In this document: one piece after another, positions 6,294-15,550 of the stretch
Numbering within the stretch: the stretch's first letter is position 1
Layout of the letters: each line of letters opens with the position of its first letter
Origin: Bin87 sp965208015
GTDB lineage: Bacteria; Chloroflexota; Dehalococcoidia; Lucifugimonadales; UBA3495
Length of the DNA stretch: 64,000 nucleotides
Reading direction: 5' to 3'
NCBI GenBank assembly: GCA_965208015.1
Contig: CBDBNT010000004.1
Coordinates: 124,001-188,000, forward strand
Program-made: the position numbers and the translations under genes
The notes under the pieces: generated by a model
What the model was told of the DNA's origin: nothing
The model's input: the letters and a program-made list of their open reading frames with translations, nothing else
Databases searched by the model: none

Positions 6294-9200
6294 CTAGTCG
6301 TCGTCCACGATGGTCATGGTTCCCACCGCGTCGGGCGAGACGAGGCTCCCGGGCAGGAACGCCTCCACCGCGAAGTACTCGTCCGGCTCCTCATCCTCGT
6401 CCTGCTCCAGCCACACCTCCCCCGTCAGCTCCGTCACTCCCGGCTTGAACACCAGCTCTCCCTCCGTCGTCTGGTAGTCGGACCGGTGCGCCCGGTCGTC
6501 CAGCAGGTGGTAGGCCGGCGCGGTGTACCACTGCACCCGGATCTCCTCGGTGGACGCCGCCGACAGCGCCACCCGGAACTCCAGCACGTCGCCCTCCACC
6601 GCCGAGGCGTCCTCCACGGTGACGCTGATCTCCACCTCCGGCGCGGCGTCGTCGTTGTCGGCCACGCCGACCGTGGCCGCCCCCTGGGACGAGGACACCG
6701 CGTAGCCGCTGCCCGCGTTGACCGTGGCCGTCACCGACCCGTCGGTCTCGTCCGCGTCGTCGTCGGTGGTGCCCACGGTGAGGGTGGCGCTGCCCGTGGT
6801 GGGGACGGTCACCGTGCGCTTCCCCGTGGTGGCGCCGTAGTCGCCGCTCTGGGAAACCGTCACGCTCACCGCCAGGTTGGCCGCCGGGGCCGGGCTGGCG
6901 CTGACGGTGAAGCTGGCCGAGCCGCCCTCGGTCACCCCGCTGCCAGCGGTGACGCTCACCACCGGCGTGGGAGCGTCGTCGTTGTCGGACACGCCGACCG
7001 TGGCCGCCCCCTGGGTCGAGGACACGGTGTAGCCGCTGCCCGCGTTCACCGTGGCCGTCACCGACCCGTCGGTCTCGTCCGCGTCGTCGTCGGTGGTGCC
7101 CACGGTGAGGGTGGCGCTGCCCGTGGTGGGGACGGTCACCGTGCGCTTCCCCGTGGTGGCGCCGTAGTCGCCGCTCTGGGAAACCGTCACGCTCACCGCC
7201 AGGTTGGCCGCCGGGGCCGGGCTGGCGCTGACGGTGAAGCTGGCCGAGCCGCCCTCGGTCACCCCGCTGCCAGCGGTGACGCTCACCACCGGCGTGGGAG
7301 CGTCGTCGTTGTCGGACACGCCGACCGTGGCCGCCCCCTGGGTCGAGGACACGGTGTAGCCGCTGCCCGCGTTCACCGTGGCCGTCACCGACCCGTCGGT
7401 CTCGTCAGTAGTATCGTCGGTGGTGCCCACGGTGAGGGTGGCGCTGCCCGTGGTGGGGATCGTCACCGTGCGCTGGCCCGTGGCCGCGCCGTAGTCGCCG
7501 CTCTGGGACACCGTGACGCTCACCGCCAGGTCCGCCGCCGGGGCCGGGCTGGCGGTCACCGTGAAGGTGGCGTCCCCGCCCTCGGTGATGCCGCTGCCGG
7601 CGGAAATGCTCACCTCAGGCGTGGGCGGCGGCGGCGGCGTCTGCGCTGACGCCGCCTCCAGCGCCGTCAGCTCGGCAACCACCAGGTCCCACACCGGGCT
7701 GCTGTGCCGGTCCGCCATGTCCTGGGCCTGGGCCGCCGTCATCGGGCCGCCCGTGACGCCGGTGCCGTCGTGCTCGCCGAAGGCCAGCAGCACCCGGTTC
7801 CAGCGGTTCACGTGGGCCGTCCCGTGCTGGGTCTGCGACGCCAGCTCCCTGACCCTGGCGACCACGTCCGGGTCCACCGTGTAGCCCGTCTGCTCCTCGA
7901 CGACCGGATCGTCGTTGTCGGCGACGTCGGCCGTGGCCGCGCCCTGGGTCGAGGACACCGTGTAGCCGCTGCCGGCGTTCACCGTGGCGGTGACCGAGCC
8001 GTCGGTCTCGTCCGTGCTGTCGTCGGTGGTGCCGACGGTGAAGGTGGCGCTGCCCGAGGTGGGGACGGTCACCGTGCGCTGGCCCGTGGTGGCGCCGTAG
8101 TCGCCGCTCTGGGACACCGTGACGCTCACGTCGAGGTTGGCGGCGGGGGCGGGGTTTGCGCTGACGGTGAAGGTGGCGTCCCCGCCCTCGGTGATGCCGC
8201 TGCCCGCGCTGACGCTCACCACCCGCGTGGAGGCGGCGTCGTCGGACACGGCCACCGTGGCCGCCCCCTGGGTCGAGGACACCGTGTAGCCGCTGCCCGC
8301 GTTCACCGTTGCGGTGACCGACCCGTCGGTTTCGTCAGTAGTATCGTCGGTGGTAGCGACAGTCAGGGTGACGCTGCCCGTGGTGGGGACGGTCACCGTG
8401 CGCTGGCCCGTGGCGGCGCCGTAGTCGCCGCTCTGCGAGACCGTGACGCTCACGTCCAGGTTCGCGGTCGGGGCCGGACTGGCCGTCACCGTGAAGGCGG
8501 CGTCGCCGCCCTCGGTCACCCCGCTGCCCGCGGAAATGCTCACCTCGGGCGTGGGCGGCGGTGGCGGCGTCTGCGCCGCGGCCGCTTCCAGGGCGGTCAG
8601 CTCGACGACCACCAGGTCCCAGACGGGGCTGCTGTGATTGTCGGCCATGTCCTGGGCCTCGGCCGCCGTCATCGGGCCGCCGGTGACGCCGGTGCCGTCG
8701 TGCTCGCCGAAGGCCAGCAGCACCCGGTTCCAGCGGTTCACGTGGGCCGCGCCGTGCTGGGTCTGCGACGCCAGCTCCTTGACCCTGGCGATCGTTCCCT
8801 GGTTGACCGTGTAGCCGCCGTCGTCGTCGGACACGACCACGACGGCCGTCCCCTGGGACGAGGACACCCGGTAGTCGAGGTTGGCGCTGGCGTCGACGGT
8901 GACCGTGACCGATCCGTCGGGCTCGTCCACCTCGTCGTTGGTGGTGGCCACCGTCAGCGTGGCGTAGCCCGCCGTCGGGATGGTCACCGTCCGCTGTTCC
9001 AGGGATATCCCGGAGTCGTCGCTCTGCGACACCGTGACGCTCACGTCCAGGTCCGCCGCCGGCGCCGGGTTGGCGCTGACCGTGAAGGTCGCGTCCCCGC
9101 CCTCGGTCACGTTGCCGTCGGCGGTCACGCTGATCACCGGCACGGACGTGTTGGGCGCGGGCGTCTCGAAGTCCACCGTGAAGGTCTTCGGCGTCGCGCC

Positions 9201-12200
9201 GGCGGCCAGGGTCCGCACGGTGATCTGGTCCAGCTGGGTCGTCCCGTGAAGGACGGAGACCACGTAGTGCGACTTCGGCTTGAGGCCGGTGAGCTGGTGC
9301 TCGGTGGCGGTGGTCGTGACTTCCGTCAGGACCGGGACGCCCGTGAAGCTCTCGTGCCAGACGACCAGGTAGGACGCGCCGTCCCCCTGGGGCTTCCAGG
9401 CGACGGTCGCCGTGGTGTCGGAGACGCGCTTGAGCTGCACCGGCGGCGGCGGCGGCAGGTCGTTGTTGGCGACGTAGACCGAGGCGTAGCTCCTGAACCT
9501 GTTCAGCCGGTAGCCCTCGCCGAACCGCACCGTCGCGCCGAGCATCCCGTTGGAGCCCCAACCGGTGTCGTCGACGGTGGGGATGGTGAACGAGACGCTG
9601 CCGCCGGTGGGCACGTTGACCGTGCGCTCCCCCAGGTGCTGGGCGGCGACCACGGAGCCGGGGCCGGCCACGCCCACCCTGACGTCCAGCGGCGCGTCGG
9701 GCGCGGGGTTCACGGTGACCGTGTAGACCGCGTCCTCGCCCTCGGTGATCGTCCCGCCGGCGGCGCTGATCGACACCTCGGGCACCCGCTCCACGATGAC
9801 CGACGCGGGCTCCGCCTCCACCGGCGAGCCCGCCGCAAGCGTGGTGAAGCGGATCACCGGGCTGGCGGTGCTCAGCTGGGTCGCGCCGTGGTCCTGGTAG
9901 TAGACCACCGCCCGGTACTCGGTGTCCGGCTCCAGGTGGCGGATGTTCCAGGCCGGGTCGTTGGGCTCGGCCCCGAACCAGGCCTCGTCGGCCGGGACGC
10001 CGGGGAAGGGCGAGGTGGTGGACCAGTAGCGCACCTCGTAGCCCTCGGCCCCGACCACCTGCGGCCAGCTCAGGTCGATGCCCGTGTCGGACAGGTTGGC
10101 GTAGCTCAGGTCGCCCACGCGCTCCACCACCGGGTCGGGCAGGTCGCCCAGCAGCCGCTGGCAGCCCACGCAGGAGCCCAGCGTGCGGTGGAAGCTGAAG
10201 CTGTCGGTGCGCACCGTCTTCGGCGGCGTCTCCGTGGAGATCTGGTTGTCGCTGCGCTCGTACAGCTTGTAGCCCTCGACCTGGAAGGTCACGTTGCCGA
10301 CCACGTTGGCGCCGACGTGGATGTCGACCTGGACCGGCGTGCGGCTGACCGTGACCGAGCCGGCGCTGACGGCAGAGTCAGTTCTGAAGGTGTGCAGGTG
10401 CGAGGCGGCGGGGCTGGTGAACCAGACCCGGTGGGACCGGAAGTACTCCGACGTGCCGCTGCGCAGCAGCGGCTTGGCGAAGTCGGCGTTGATGGAGAAG
10501 CGCTTGTCCTGGTCCGCCGGCGGGTCGTTCTTCGTCCGCACCCAGAAGTAGTGCGCCTTGCGCCCCGTGTTCAGCGAGGCCGGGAAGGCCAGATTGAGCC
10601 CGCCGTCCTCGATGGAGGTCCAGGTGGTCCCGTCGTCGATGGAGAACTCCAGGGTCTGCTCCCACTGGTCGTCGTCCCTGATGATGAGCGGCACGCGCAC
10701 CTCGGGGTAGTCGAAGCCTTCCACCTGGTACAGCACGCCATTTTCATAGAAGTTGTGGCCGACGGCGTGGGGCCGGTGGATCAGGAACGTCCCGTGGTCG
10801 AAGGCGTCGCTGTCCTGGCCGGCGGCGAGGCTCACCGGGCGCCACTTGTTGGCGTCGCTCTCGTAGACGGACTGCGACGAGAAGGGGCAGCCGTCGTGCC
10901 GGTCCAGCAGCGGGCCGGCGGTGCTCCCGTAGCCGAAATGTATCCCATCCCGGCCAAGCCCTTCGACGATGGGGTCGCCCAGGTTGTAGGGGCTGCGGCT
11001 CCCGGTGTGGCACATCAGCCGGTCCCGGTCCGGTTTGCCCGGCCCGATGTAGCCGCCGTGGTGGCTGAGCGGCTCACCCACCTGGCTGGCGACGTAGAAG
11101 TGCCGGCGCTGCTGGGGGTCCACCGCCTGCCACTGGTAGGTCACCGCCGGGCCGCCCTCGGTCAGCGTGATGGTGGGCGGCGGGTCGTGCCTGGTGTAGT
11201 TGGCGATCACCCAGCTGGTGTCGCAGTCGTTGCCCGAGACCGTGCCCTCACAGGTGCGGAACTGCACGAAGGCGTCGGCGGCCCCCAGGTTCAGGCCGAT
11301 CTTGAGCGCCTCGGAGTGGGCGCTCCAGGAGACGGCGGGGTTGGGGTAGAGCGACCAGGAACTGTGGCCGTCGCCGATGCTCCAGCCCTCGGGCAGGCGC
11401 AGGCCCTGCCGGCGCTCGGAGTTCGACGCGGTGGCGCGAAGGGTGTACCTGCTGTTGGGCTGCACGGACGCGTCGTATACGTACACCCAGTAGGTGGTGT
11501 TCGGCTCCAGCCGCAGCCCCGAACCGTCGGCGCCCTGGTAGGTGAAGGTGAAGGTCTGGTCGCTGCTGCCCACCGGCATGGAGGGGCGCGCCAGGTCGGC
11601 CAGGACGTCGGCGGCGTTGCTGCCCGGCGAGCCGCCGGAGCCGGCCCAGATCTGTACCCTCAGATCGCGGGCGGCGTCGGAGTCGCCGATCTCGGCAAAC
11701 TCGACGTCGACGCTGTTCAGGCGGTAGTGGCCGCCGTTCTTGCCCGTCGTGAACGACTGCGCGCGGTCACGTACGGTACTGGCAGTCGTCACGGTCAACG
11801 CCGCGCCGTCCGCCTGGCCCAGGTTGCTCATCACCGCCGGCTCACCGGACGGCGCGTTCACCGGCGTGGGCTCCACCCGGAACAGGGGCGAGATGCCGTA
11901 GAACGCGTGGTCCTGGGTGCTGGCGACGGTGTTGTAGCTGATGGGGCCGGTGTCCGCGTCGGTGGTCGAGAACCGTCCCCGCCGGGCGTTGCTGGCGCCC
12001 AGAGGGTTCGCCTCCTTCGCACCGTCGGTGCGGGTGCCGGTCCACGGCCAGTCGTTCGAGGTGCTCCTCTCGCCGCTCTCGAAGCGCCGGTCCGCCATCG
12101 CCCAGTTCTCCCAGGTGTCGGACCAGAAGCCGGCGTTGTTCGCCGCGACCCGCTCGCCGTTCAGCCAGTAGATGGGCGCGTCCGTGTGCCCGGCGTCGTT

Positions 12201-14936
12201 GGGGTTGGTCCGGGTGTGGTCCCGGGCGTCCACCGCGGCGGTGGAGCCCACCACCCGGAAGTGGTCGGCGTAGCGCCGGATGGCGGCGTGACCGTCGCGG
12301 GCCGCCTCCCGCACGTGGGCGTCGTAGACGCCGATGTCGGCGGCGGTGGCGTCGCGGTGGTCTTCGGTCATGAACAGCAGCCGGAATGTCTCGCCCGCGC
12401 CCAGATCGAGCGGCTTCAGCGGCCAGTCCAGGGGCACGGTGTAGGAGCCGTCCGCGTGGGGCAGCAGCCGGCCGTTGATGCTGATAAACGCGGAAGCGGT
12501 ATCCGTGCTCCAGGAGGCCGAGGTGTTCCACATCCGCCATAGGTAGTTGTCGGCGATGCTGAAGCCAGCCGCGCCGGCGGTGTCCTCGGCGTCCGAGTCG
12601 GTGAAGAGGATCCTGTTGTCGCTGGTCGGGACTGCGGTGAGGTCCAGCACCACCCAGTAGGTGGTGTCCGGCTCCAGTGGCAGGGGCGCATGCGTGAATC
12701 CGTAGGTCCGCCTCGTGTTCGACGTTGTGAAGTCGGGGTTCGTCAGTGTGCCGACGACCGCGCCCGGCTCTCCGCCGGAGTCGCTGTTGATGGTGACCGT
12801 CAGCTTGGAGGCCAGCGCGCCGTCGCGGACCGCGTTGAAAAGGAAGTCGACGGCGGTCAGGATGTACCCCGTGGGGTTGCTGCCGGTCGTGAACGCCTGC
12901 GCGTAGTCCGCATGAGCCGCAACAGAGCTGTCTCCTTGGCCCAGGTTGCTGACCAGCGGCGGGTCGTCGTCCCGCACCCGGACCGTCGCCGTCCCCAGCG
13001 ACGTGGCCAGGTCGTAGTCCGACCCGTCCACCAGCGTCACCGTCACCGAGCCGTGGGCTTCGTCCACGTCGTCGTTGGTGGTGGCGATCTCCAGCGTCGC
13101 CGACCCGCTGGCCGGAATGGTGACGCTGGTGGGCAGCGCGCCGTACCCGAAGTCCCCGGTCGTGGTCACCGTCACGCTCACCGGCAGGTCCGCCGGGGGC
13201 GCCGGGACCGCCCTCAGCGTGAAGCTGGCGCTGGCGCCCTCGGTGACGGCGCCGCCGCCAAGGATGCTCACCCGCGGCGGCCGCGGCTTGCTGACGCCGT
13301 CGAGGCTGATGCTCAGTGATGCCGGGTTGGTGCTCGATGAGCCTGCTGAGTTATATGCCTTGAAGGAAGATGTGTCGCCGATGCTCCAACCGGCCAGAGC
13401 TCCGCTGTCCTCGTTGTCCGAACCCGTGGTGCGTAGGCGCGAGGCACCCTGGTCAGCGTTCATGTCGATCACGAGGAAGTACGTGGTGTTGGCCGCAAGG
13501 TCGATGCCCGCGCTGGTGAAGGTCAGCGTCTGGTCCGAGCTGGAGACCGGAAAGCTGGCGGGGTTGGTCAGGGTGCCCAGCGAGTTGCCCGGAGACCCGC
13601 CGGAGTCGGCGTGGATGCTGGCGGTGAGGGCCGAAGAACTGAAACCGCTGTGGATTGTTTCGAACTCCACGTCGACGCTGCGCAGGCTGTAACCGTAGCT
13701 GTTGCTGCCGGTGGTGAACGCCTGGTGGTAATCGTTGTTCAGGGATGCCGTGCCTGGGGATCCCTGGCCGGTGTTGGCGACAAAGGTCTGCGTCTCGACG
13801 GTCTCGACGGCCGTGCCGTGGATGGTGATCTTGCGGGACTGGCCGAAGGAGGTCCAGGCGCCCGAGGTGTTCCAGGTCCGGTAGTGGCCATCGTCGGCGA
13901 TGGTCCAGCCGTCCGCGCCGCCGGCGTCCTCGGCGTCCGACGCGGTGTTCCGGATGGTGTTGGCGCCGGGAAGCAGGACCAGGGTGACGTCCAGCACCGC
14001 CCAGTACGTGGTGTTCGCCGCGAGCGCCACGCCCGAGTGCGTGAAGCTGTTCGTGCCCGCGCTGATCGTGCCGGGCTTGGTCAGGGTGGCGACCACCGCG
14101 CCCGGCGCTCCGCTGCTGTCGCTTCTGATCTCGGCAGTCAGCTTCCCCGCCAGCGCGCCGTCGTTGATTTGCGGAAAGGAGAAGTCGACGCCCGTCAGGG
14201 TGTACCCGCCGGCGTTGGCGCCCGTCGTGAACGCCTGGGCGTGGTCGTGCTGGACGAAATTGCCGGTGCCGCCGTCCGCCTGCCCGAAGTTGCTCACCAG
14301 GAAAGGCTTGCTGACGCCGCCGAGGCTGAGTTTCAGTGATGACGCGCTGGTGATCCATGCGGCTGTTGAGGAAAATGAAAATGCTCTAAACAAAGCGCCG
14401 TCGCCGATGCTCCAGCCGGCCAACTGTCCGCTGTCCTCGCTGTCCGAAGTCGTCGCCCTTATACCCGTTAGACCCTGATTGGCGCTCAGGTCGAACATCA
14501 CGAAGTACGTGGTGTTCGCCGCAAGGTCAATGCCCGCGCTGCTGGTGAAAGTCAGGGTCTGGTCCGAACTGGAGACGGGAAAGCTGGCGGGGTTGGTCAG
14601 GGTCCCGAGGGAGCTGCCCGGAGACCCGCCGGAGTCGGCGTGAATGCTGGCGGTGAGGGATGAAGAGCTGAAGCCGCTGGCGATAGTGGCGAATTCCACG
14701 CCGACGCTGGTCAGGCTGTAGCCCGCGCTGCTGCTGCCGGTCGTGAACGCCTGGGCGTAATCATTGCCCAGAGATACACTGGCTCCGTCTAACTGGCTGG
14801 TGTTGGCGACGAAGGTCTGCGTCGCCTGCTGCGCGCCGGCCGGCTGCGGAGGCGTCAGCGCGAACAGCGCCGCCGCCATCATTACGGCCAGGAGCAGCAG
14901 GGGCAGCGCCCACAGGGCGCGCCGCCGGGTCAGCAT
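6294..14936 (-). CDS. Giant secreted multi-domain protein (Calx-beta, choice-of-anchor, FN3; 2880 aa)
   Basis: A signal peptide (MLTRRRALWALPLLLLAVMM to PAGAQQ, about 36 residues) is followed by three jelly-roll-like modules of the choice-of-anchor type (QAFTTG ... GYSLTSV ... SGGSPGSSLGTLTNP; about 40-555). Then come a Calx-beta, another such module, and a domain with PIYWLNGERVAANN (about 830-1040) also seen in other large Calx-beta proteins. A long unassigned region, two FN3-like domains (about 1630-1950) and a C-terminal half of Calx-beta repeats (ITEGGDATFTV ... TDDTTDETDGSVT) follow, interrupted twice by a helical WNRVLLAFG...GPMTAAEAQ module. The protein ends directly after the last Calx-beta (TIVDDD), with no sorting signal or membrane anchor. 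A purine-rich GGGGGG precedes the start. A role in adhesion or surface coating is inferred from the modules; the acidic loops could bind calcium. Confidence 0.85.
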   Translation of the reverse strand: MLTRRRALWALPLLLLAVMMAAALFALTPPQPAGAQQATQTFVANTSQLDGASVSLGNDYAQAFTTGSSSAGYSLTSVGVEFATIASGFSSSSLTASIHADSGGSPGSSLGTLTNPASFPVSSSDQTLTFTSSAGIDLAANTTYFVMFDLSANQGLTGIRATTSDSEDSGQLAGWSIGDGALFRAFSFSSTAAWITSASSLKLSLGGVSKPFLVSNFGQADGGTGNFVQHDHAQAFTTGANAGGYTLTGVDFSFPQINDGALAGKLTAEIRSDSSGAPGAVVATLTKPGTISAGTNSFTHSGVALAANTTYWAVLDVTLVLLPGANTIRNTASDAEDAGGADGWTIADDGHYRTWNTSGAWTSFGQSRKITIHGTAVETVETQTFVANTGQGSPGTASLNNDYHQAFTTGSNSYGYSLRSVDVEFETIHSGFSSSALTASIHADSGGSPGNSLGTLTNPASFPVSSSDQTLTFTSAGIDLAANTTYFLVIDMNADQGASRLRTTGSDNEDSGALAGWSIGDTSSFKAYNSAGSSSTNPASLSISLDGVSKPRPPRVSILGGGAVTEGASASFTLRAVPAPPADLPVSVTVTTTGDFGYGALPTSVTIPASGSATLEIATTNDDVDEAHGSVTVTLVDGSDYDLATSLGTATVRVRDDDPPLVSNLGQGDSSVAAHADYAQAFTTGSNPTGYILTAVDFLFNAVRDGALASKLTVTINSDSGGEPGAVVGTLTNPDFTTSNTRRTYGFTHAPLPLEPDTTYWVVLDLTAVPTSDNRILFTDSDAEDTAGAAGFSIADNYLWRMWNTSASWSTDTASAFISINGRLLPHADGSYTVPLDWPLKPLDLGAGETFRLLFMTEDHRDATAADIGVYDAHVREAARDGHAAIRRYADHFRVVGSTAAVDARDHTRTNPNDAGHTDAPIYWLNGERVAANNAGFWSDTWENWAMADRRFESGERSTSNDWPWTGTRTDGAKEANPLGASNARRGRFSTTDADTGPISYNTVASTQDHAFYGISPLFRVEPTPVNAPSGEPAVMSNLGQADGAALTVTTASTVRDRAQSFTTGKNGGHYRLNSVDVEFAEIGDSDAARDLRVQIWAGSGGSPGSNAADVLADLARPSMPVGSSDQTFTFTYQGADGSGLRLEPNTTYWVYVYDASVQPNSRYTLRATASNSERRQGLRLPEGWSIGDGHSSWSLYPNPAVSWSAHSEALKIGLNLGAADAFVQFRTCEGTVSGNDCDTSWVIANYTRHDPPPTITLTEGGPAVTYQWQAVDPQQRRHFYVASQVGEPLSHHGGYIGPGKPDRDRLMCHTGSRSPYNLGDPIVEGLGRDGIHFGYGSTAGPLLDRHDGCPFSSQSVYESDANKWRPVSLAAGQDSDAFDHGTFLIHRPHAVGHNFYENGVLYQVEGFDYPEVRVPLIIRDDDQWEQTLEFSIDDGTTWTSIEDGGLNLAFPASLNTGRKAHYFWVRTKNDPPADQDKRFSINADFAKPLLRSGTSEYFRSHRVWFTSPAASHLHTFRTDSAVSAGSVTVSRTPVQVDIHVGANVVGNVTFQVEGYKLYERSDNQISTETPPKTVRTDSFSFHRTLGSCVGCQRLLGDLPDPVVERVGDLSYANLSDTGIDLSWPQVVGAEGYEVRYWSTTSPFPGVPADEAWFGAEPNDPAWNIRHLEPDTEYRAVVYYQDHGATQLSTASPVIRFTTLAAGSPVEAEPASVIVERVPEVSISAAGGTITEGEDAVYTVTVNPAPDAPLDVRVGVAGPGSVVAAQHLGERTVNVPTGGSVSFTIPTVDDTGWGSNGMLGATVRFGEGYRLNRFRSYASVYVANNDLPPPPPVQLKRVSDTTATVAWKPQGDGASYLVVWHESFTGVPVLTEVTTTATEHQLTGLKPKSHYVVSVLHGTTQLDQITVRTLAAGATPKTFTVDFETPAPNTSVPVISVTADGNVTEGGDATFTVSANPAPAADLDVSVTVSQSDDSGISLEQRTVTIPTAGYATLTVATTNDEVDEPDGSVTVTVDASANLDYRVSSSQGTAVVVVSDDDGGYTVNQGTIARVKELASQTQHGAAHVNRWNRVLLAFGEHDGTGVTGGPMTAAEAQDMADNHSSPVWDLVVVELTALEAAAAQTPPPPPTPEVSISAGSGVTEGGDAAFTVTASPAPTANLDVSVTVSQSGDYGAATGQRTVTVPTTGSVTLTVATTDDTTDETDGSVTATVNAGSGYTVSSTQGAATVAVSDDAASTRVVSVSAGSGITEGGDATFTVSANPAPAANLDVSVTVSQSGDYGATTGQRTVTVPTSGSATFTVGTTDDSTDETDGSVTATVNAGSGYTVSSTQGAATADVADNDDPVVEEQTGYTVDPDVVARVRELASQTQHGTAHVNRWNRVLLAFGEHDGTGVTGGPMTAAQAQDMADRHSSPVWDLVVAELTALEAASAQTPPPPPTPEVSISAGSGITEGGDATFTVTASPAPAADLAVSVTVSQSGDYGAATGQRTVTIPTTGSATLTVGTTDDTTDETDGSVTATVNAGSGYTVSSTQGAATVGVSDNDDAPTPVVSVTAGSGVTEGGSASFTVSASPAPAANLAVSVTVSQSGDYGATTGKRTVTVPTTGSATLTVGTTDDDADETDGSVTATVNAGSGYTVSSTQGAATVGVSDNDDAPTPVVSVTAGSGVTEGGSASFTVSASPAPAANLAVSVTVSQSGDYGATTGKRTVTVPTTGSATLTVGTTDDDADETDGSVTATVNAGSGYAVSSSQGAATVGVADNDDAAPEVEISVTVEDASAVEGDVLEFRVALSAASTEEIRVQWYTAPAYHLLDDRAHRSDYQTTEGELVFKPGVTELTGEVWLEQDEDEEPDEYFAVEAFLPGSLVSPDAVGTMTIVDDD
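6637..7617 (-). repeat. Three tandem 327-bp repeats inside the giant surface gene
   Basis: Three units of exactly 327 bp (109 codons) at 6637-6963, 6964-7290 and 7291-7617 each encode one Calx-beta repeat. Long stretches of the first two units are identical at DNA level, including silent sites, which points to recent duplication or gene conversion. Repeat number is likely to vary between strains and to be collapsed in short-read assemblies. Confidence 0.85.
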
Positions 14937-15497
14937 GACGCCCCCCGGAAGTCTGGCTAGCTGAAAGTGGCAGGTATTTTCGCATCGTGTTGATCACCTT
15001 CGTTTCGGTAGATGTCTCAAACCGTGGTTTCCAAACCGGAAAACTCGGTTTTGGTGCGGTTTCAGGGCGGGCAGGGCATCGGCGGTTACTGGTCGGATGA
15101 GTAGACGGGGACGTTGGGTTGCCGTTGATGTGGCATGGGTCGTGAGACCTTCTCGGTTGGTGTGAGGCATCCTCGCCAATGTCTGCGCCAGGCTTGGTGC
15201 CAGAGGAACCGTGCTTTGGTCGCTTTGCTTTCGCGTTGCTCGTACTTGGGCCTTGCAGTTCTCATCCCCGTGTGGAGTCCGGGACTGGAAGAATATCCCG
15301 GAGTGCTATTGCTTACCTGACGGCGACGTAGTTTCGTGTAGAGACTGAGGCTGATAAGACTGCTCGGGTGGGGAATTACGGAATCCGTCAGGAACGGGTG
15401 TCATTCTTTCCTACTTGAACAATCCTACCACTGAGGGGACGCAGCTGTCCTTGACACCTGGGGCAATTCTGCATCTGTCTACGCTTGGACGACTATG
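14937..15497. other. Intergenic region without a supported gene
   Basis: About 560 bases separate two surface-protein genes. The part near 15015-15065 has short inverted AAACCG/CGGTTT repeats that may belong to the promoter of the giant gene. I see no coding frame with a convincing start or composition. Confidence 0.5.
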
Positions 15498-15538
15498 CGC
15501 CGTGAGGCGGAATGCTAACCGCGTACTGCCTCACGGCG
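15498..15538 (-). terminator. Terminator-like hairpin of the 1055-residue surface gene
   Basis: An 11-bp perfect stem (CGCCGTGAGGC with GCCTCACGGCG) lies 13 bases beyond the stop codon. No T-run follows on the minus strand. Confidence 0.5.
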
Positions 15539-15550
15539 TGTTCGCATGCC

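Noticed and set aside
6637..7617. Possible CRISPR-like array.
   Set aside because: The units are 327 bp, contiguous and coding, with no short repeat-spacer pattern. No CRISPR array was seen in the window.
6486..7649. A long plus-strand open frame with tandem repeats.
   Set aside because: It mirrors the 327-bp repeats of the minus-strand gene and has no protein features of its own.
7704..12542. A 1,612-codon plus-strand frame opposite the giant surface gene.
   Set aside because: It is the antisense of Calx-beta repeats with high GC: Gly, Val, Ala and Arg-rich, no domain and no ribosome-binding site. The minus strand has a signal peptide and recognisable domains.
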